This document shows positions 60,560 through 64,000 of a stretch of DNA of 64,000 nt, piece after piece (the stretch's first letter is position 1; each line of letters opens with the position of its first letter). Below the pieces are notes generated by a model. The model made no database searches. It was not told where the DNA came from and saw only the letters and a program-made list of their open reading frames with translations. The position numbers and the translations under genes are program-made. The DNA comes from Luteimonas panaciterrae (GTDB lineage: Bacteria > Pseudomonadota > Gammaproteobacteria > Xanthomonadales > Xanthomonadaceae), in the NCBI RefSeq assembly GCF_020511115.1, contig NZ_JAJAVH010000001.1, positions 62,001-126,000 on the forward strand. The letters run 5' to 3'.

Positions 60560-61462
60560 TCAGCGCCGACGCACCGGAATCCCGGACGCCGGCACCGACA
60601 CCACGTCATATCCGCCTTCGCGAATCGGCGCGCCCGGTTGCGGCGCCCAGGCCTGGGCGTAGATCACTTCCCAGGTCGCGGGCAGGCGGCCGTCATCGGT
60701 GCGCATCTCGTCGTAGGCGGCGCTCGCTTTGGCGAAGCGCGATTTCCCGGTGAGCGTATGCCGGCGCGTGGTCAACGCGTTGGTGGCGCCGATCGCGCGC
60801 AGTTCGCGCATCAGCGCCGGCAAATCATCATAGCCGTTGACGAAGTCGTCACGATCGAGCACCGGATTGCGGAAGCCGGCGTGCATGAGCGCATCGCCGA
60901 ACTCCGCGATCGAAGCGAATGGACTGACATGCGGCACAGCATCGGCCTGGGCGAAAGCCTCGCGCAGTTCGTACAGCGTGTCCGGTCCGAAGGTGGAGCA
61001 CAGCAGTAGCCCATCGGGCTTGAGCACGCGACGGAAGCCCGCGAATACGGCACCGAGGTCATCGACCCATTGCAGGCACAGATTGCAGAACAGCACGTCG
61101 ACGCTACCATCGGCCAGCGGTAGCGCGCGCGCATCGGCGTTGATGCGGTCGATGGGTTTCTGCAAGCGAAGGCTCGATTCCAGCATGCCCCAGCCACGTG
61201 GCTTCGCCTGTTGCAACATCGGCAAGGCGAGATCGATCGCGATCACGCGCGCGCGCGACCAGCGCTTGCGCATGTGCGTGGCCGCGCGTGCGGGGCCGCA
61301 GCCGAGGTCGACGACGACGTCCGGGACGCGATCGTCGAGATAATCGAGCGATTCGAGCAATCGGTTCTCGACCTCGTGCTGCAGCTGCGCGGCCGCGTCG
61401 TAACTGGCAGAGGCGCGCGAGAAAGCGCGGCGGACGTGGCGGTGGTCGAAGACGTCGTTCAT
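60560..61462 (-). CDS. bioC: Malonyl-ACP O-methyltransferase BioC
   Basis: 300 residues. BioC methylates malonyl-ACP to start pimeloyl synthesis. The SAM-binding motif I is VVVDLGCGPARAATHMRKRW (residues about 48-67), with DGSVDVLFCNLCLQWVDDLGAVFAGFRRVLKPDGLLLCSTFGPDTLYELREAF as the family-specific segment. It is the last gene of the biotin operon and its start overlaps bioH by four bases. The C-terminal AWAPQPG segment is typical of xanthomonad BioC. Confidence 0.94.
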   Translation of the reverse strand: MNDVFDHRHVRRAFSRASASYDAAAQLQHEVENRLLESLDYLDDRVPDVVVDLGCGPARAATHMRKRWSRARVIAIDLALPMLQQAKPRGWGMLESSLRLQKPIDRINADARALPLADGSVDVLFCNLCLQWVDDLGAVFAGFRRVLKPDGLLLCSTFGPDTLYELREAFAQADAVPHVSPFASIAEFGDALMHAGFRNPVLDRDDFVNGYDDLPALMRELRAIGATNALTTRRHTLTGKSRFAKASAAYDEMRTDDGRLPATWEVIYAQAWAPQPGAPIREGGYDVVSVPASGIPVRRR

Positions 61463-62277
61463 GCCACACTTGATTCCATGCTGTTGCCCGCCGTGGCGCG
61501 CAAGAATTCTTCGATCAGCGCCGCGACTTCATCGGCTTGAGTGAGGAACGGCGCATGTCCGCCATGCTCGATCTGCACGAAACGGGCACGCGGCGCGAGC
61601 ACTGTCGCTTCGCGCATCGCGCGCGGATCGACGAGACGATCGCGACGGCCGGCGATCCACAGATTCGGCTGCGACAGTCGCGGCAGTTCCGCGCGCAGAT
61701 CGGCGGTTTCCAGCAATTCGAGCCCATCGGCCAGGATGTGCGCCGCGGGCTCGCCGCGCGTGAACAATTCCGCGCGCAGCGCGCGCAGTTCACCCTTGGC
61801 GTCGGTGGAACCGAATGCCTCGAGCGCGACGAAGCGATCGAGCGTGCCGCGATAATCCTCGCGCAGACCGGTGGCGAAATCGCGGAAGATCTCCGGCGAC
61901 ATGCCGTAACGCCAGCTATCGCCGGATGTTTCCTCCCCGCGCACGAAACGCGGGCTCGCGCACAGCATCACCAGTGCCGGCACCGAAGCCGCGCGCGTGG
62001 CCGCGGCATGCAGCGCCATCAGGCCGCCCAGCGACCAGCCGCACCAGGGCGCCACGGGCACCTGCTCGGAGATTGCGGCGACGCAATCTTCCGGCGTCAA
62101 CGGCACCGCGCTGTCGCGGCTGTTCCCATGCCCCGGCAGATCGACGATGTGCAACGTGTGGTGCGCGCGCAAACGCGCGACCAGCGGCGCGAACACGCCA
62201 CCGTGCATCGCCCATCCGTGCAACAGCACCAGCGGCGGACCTTCGCCTGTGATTTCGATGGATAGAGCCGTACTCAT
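61459..62277 (-). CDS. bioH: Pimeloyl-ACP methyl ester carboxylesterase BioH
   Basis: 272 residues. BioH removes the methyl ester of pimeloyl-ACP. Alpha/beta hydrolase core: LVLLHGWAMHGGVF, nucleophile elbow CGWSLGGLMAL, acid region LWIAGRRDRLVD and catalytic His in EHGGHAPFL. ATG 62277 fits the family start. It overlaps bioC by four bases and the upstream DUF7079-like gene by four bases (ATGA both). Confidence 0.93.
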   Translation of the reverse strand: MSTALSIEITGEGPPLVLLHGWAMHGGVFAPLVARLRAHHTLHIVDLPGHGNSRDSAVPLTPEDCVAAISEQVPVAPWCGWSLGGLMALHAAATRAASVPALVMLCASPRFVRGEETSGDSWRYGMSPEIFRDFATGLREDYRGTLDRFVALEAFGSTDAKGELRALRAELFTRGEPAAHILADGLELLETADLRAELPRLSQPNLWIAGRRDRLVDPRAMREATVLAPRARFVQIEHGGHAPFLTQADEVAALIEEFLRATAGNSMESSVA

Positions 62278-62654
62278 GTCGATGTCCGCGCCGCGATCAC
62301 CAACGGCTCCAGCTTGTTCCACTGCGCCCGGACGAAACCACGCATCGCCGGATACACATGCAGCCATCGCAGCCACGCCGGTTGCGACAGACGCTGCACG
62401 ATCCTCGTGGAAAGCACGCCCTCATCGAAGCCAGCCCACTCGCCGGCGACCGAAAGCAGGTTGAAACACACCACCGGATGCACCTCGTCCTGCAGGATGT
62501 CCCGCAGCGTTTCAAGGGAATAGGGTGAACTCGCCAATGCGTCGGCGATGCTCGGATAATGCGCCTCGTTGTCGAGATACAACTCCGAGAATGCAAGCCA
62601 GACCTTGCGCCGGACGGCGAGTTCGCTCTGATCGAATGACGGGCGCGACTGCAT
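62274..62654 (-). CDS. DUF7079-like small protein (126 aa)
   Basis: 126 residues: RRKVWLAFSELYLDNEAHYPSIADALASSPYSLETLRDILQDEVHPVVCFNLLSVAGEWAGFDEGVL. This resembles the DUF7079 family (VWIALSDLFLDTE-like start and LxxILxxEVxPVLxFNLLSVAGEWAGF pattern). No known function. It overlaps bioH by four bases and is eight bases from the ACT-domain gene. It is therefore inside the biotin operon. The family call is from pattern memory, so moderate. Confidence 0.75.
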   Translation of the reverse strand: MQSRPSFDQSELAVRRKVWLAFSELYLDNEAHYPSIADALASSPYSLETLRDILQDEVHPVVCFNLLSVAGEWAGFDEGVLSTRIVQRLSQPAWLRWLHVYPAMRGFVRAQWNKLEPLVIAARTST

Positions 62655-62661
62655 GGAAGAA

Positions 62662-63066
62662 TCAGGCCGTGCCGTGCTGCTGCAATTTCGCCAGGGCCGC
62701 CAAGGCTTCGTCGCGGCGTTCGGAAGGCACCAGCAGATGATCGTGATGAAAACCGGCGAGCACATTGCAAGGAATGCCGCGCGCGGCCAGCGCCGCCGAC
62801 ACCGCCGCGGTCAAGCCGACGGCGTGCAGCGCGGAATGCACACCAAGCGTGAGCCAGGCGGCGCGAAAATCGTAGGGCAATCCGTGCGCGTCGGCATCGG
62901 CGCGCGACAGCACGTAGGCGATGCCCTCTTCCTCCCGCACGCTCGCCTGTGCCAGCGATGCCAGCGTTGCATCCGCGTCGGCGCGCGTCACGAAGACGTA
63001 TTCGCCTTCGCGCACGCGCACCTGCAACCCGGCCAGCATGCGGGCGAGATCAGTTTCTGGCGCCAT
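62662..63066 (-). CDS. ACT-domain protein (DUF2241 type)
   Basis: 134 residues. The segment [54 protein letters not shown] and the second half [53 protein letters not shown] form two ACT-like folds of the DUF2241/ACT_7 family. It probably binds a small amino-acid-like ligand. It overlaps bioF by 17 bases and so is part of the biotin operon. A link to the amino-acid substrates of biotin synthesis (alanine is the BioF substrate) is plausible but untested. Confidence 0.82.
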   Translation of the reverse strand: MAPETDLARMLAGLQVRVREGEYVFVTRADADATLASLAQASVREEEGIAYVLSRADADAHGLPYDFRAAWLTLGVHSALHAVGLTAAVSAALAARGIPCNVLAGFHHDHLLVPSERRDEALAALAKLQQHGTA

Positions 63067-64000
63067 CGTGTTCCGTGTGTTCGGCGATCCCGCGGTGCGC
63101 GGGCGCGGAAGCGTCGCCGCTGATGTCGACGCCGCGAACCTCATCGTTGGCGCGCGCCAGCGCTTCGACCAAGCCTTCGATGTCGGCGGTGGTATGCAGC
63201 GCGGACAAGGCGACACGCAGGCGCGCGCGGCCTTCCGGCACCGTGGGCGGACGGATCGCGGCCACCCAATATCCTTGCGTTTCCAATGCCTGCGCCATCG
63301 CGACGGCGCGGACATCGCTGCCGCACAGCAGCGGCTGGATCGGCGTGTCGGAAGGCAGCAGTTCTAGGCCGTGCCTGGTGGCCAGACGGCGGAAGTGCGC
63401 GATGCCCGTTTGCAGCTTGTCGCGGCGCCAGTGTTCGGTGCGCGCGAGTTTCACGGCCGCCAGCGACGCCGCCGCCTGCGCTGGCGGCAGAGACGTGGTG
63501 TAGATGTAAGGGCGGGCGGTTTCGGCCAGATGCTCGATCACGTCCTGCGCGCCCAGCACCGCCGCGCCGTAACCGCCGAGCGCCTTGCCGAGCGTGGCCA
63601 GTTGCAGCACGCCGGTATTGCCCGAGGACAGTTTCGCGTCGGCGACGCTGCCGCGTCCGTCCGGGCCGAGCACGCCGATGCCATGCGCGTCATCGACGTA
63701 CAGCAAGGCGCGTTGCGTGCGCGCCACCAGCGACAGTTCGCGCAGCGGTGCGACATCGCCATCCATGCTGAAGACGCCATCGGTGACCAGCATCGCCGCG
63801 CCTTCCGGCACCGTGCGCAGCTGTCGCAGCGCGCCTTCGGCATCGAGGTGCGGATAGCGGCGCATCCGGCAGCCCGACAGGCGCGCGGCATCGATCAAGC
63901 TGGCGTGATTGAGGCGATCCTGCACACAGACATCGTCCTCGCCGAGCAGCGCCTGCAGCACGCCGAGATTGGCGGTGTAGCCGCTGCCGAACAGCAGCGC
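63050..64000 (-). CDS. bioF: 8-amino-7-oxononanoate synthase BioF, partial
   Basis: The gene continues past the right edge, so only the last ~317 residues are seen. BioF condenses pimeloyl-ACP and alanine with PLP. Seen: [66 protein letters not shown], the PLP-lysine site [13 protein letters not shown] and [18 protein letters not shown] near the end. It is the first visible gene of the operon, transcribed toward bioC, and overlaps the ACT-domain gene by 17 bases. Confidence 0.95.
   Translation of the reverse strand, partial: ALLFGSGYTANLGVLQALLGEDDVCVQDRLNHASLIDAARLSGCRMRRYPHLDAEGALRQLRTVPEGAAMLVTDGVFSMDGDVAPLRELSLVARTQRALLYVDDAHGIGVLGPDGRGSVADAKLSSGNTGVLQLATLGKALGGYGAAVLGAQDVIEHLAETARPYIYTTSLPPAQAAASLAAVKLARTEHWRRDKLQTGIAHFRRLATRHGLELLPSDTPIQPLLCGSDVRAVAMAQALETQGYWVAAIRPPTVPEGRARLRVALSALHTTADIEGLVEALARANDEVRGVDISGDASAPAHRGIAEHTEHDGARN

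Overview
The window is GC-rich DNA from a gammaproteobacterium of the Xanthomonadales/Lysobacterales (Xanthomonadaceae or Rhodanobacteraceae type). The evidence is the gene content: tatABC followed by an RDD-family gene, glyQ/glyS, PlsB with an N-terminal extension, a TonB receptor beside a TPR-sulfotransferase, tamA/tamB, and a secreted protein with a C-terminal domain resembling XVIPCD, the Xanthomonas type IV effector signal. No rRNA, tRNA, CRISPR array, integrase or transposase gene was seen. Genus assignment is inference.

Layout. 1-4.4 kb: the export-apparatus end of a type III secretion locus (sctQ C-terminus, sctR, sctS, sctT, and sctU on the opposite strand). SctR carries an unusual Pro/Ala-rich insertion, and SctQ has an internal start for a short C-terminal product. 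4.5-16.4 kb: chromosomal genes (plsB, a glutathione S-transferase, ttcA, rdgC, a YgjP-like metallopeptidase) mixed with unknown membrane and exported proteins, including three translationally coupled single-pass proteins. 16.4-25.9 kb: an LtaS/OpgB-like sulfatase, two enzymes separated by a long perfect inverted repeat (alpha/beta hydrolase and hemH), a SYLF protein, tatABC, an RDD protein, a BPSS1780-type membrane protein and a glutamine amidotransferase. 26-40.7 kb: glyQS, a TPR-sulfotransferase convergent with a TonB-dependent receptor, then tamA-tamB and an AlkZ-like winged-helix glycosylase.

40.9-43 kb: a candidate interbacterial toxin module, with a zinc-metallopeptidase effector carrying an XVIPCD-like C-terminus and a lipoprotein directly upstream as probable immunity protein. 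43.2-52.7 kb: a sialidase-like lipoprotein, tex, a hydrolase/AraC divergent pair, a RlaP-type nucleotidyltransferase and mnmG. 52.67-53.12 kb is gene-free but holds a sigma-54 promoter motif and a perfect intrinsic terminator that bracket a possible ~120-nt small RNA.

54-60.5 kb: a PLP dehydratase, a YdcF-type protein, a REP-like element, an exported unknown, and two tandemly duplicated modules, each a calpain-like (C2-type) cysteine protease with an intact Cys/His/Asn triad plus its own lipoprotein. I read these as toxin-immunity pairs; they are the best candidate for an undescribed system here. A coiled-coil, single-TM protein is divergent from them. 60.5-64 kb: a biotin operon (bioF, ACT-domain protein, DUF7079-like protein, bioH, bioC) with four-base or short overlaps at most junctions.

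The regions with the strongest claim to novelty are the calpain/lipoprotein duplication, the XVIPCD-type metallopeptidase with its lipoprotein, and the sigma-54 small-RNA locus. No type IV or type VI secretion genes are in the window, so the export route of the putative toxins rests on C-terminal sequence features only.
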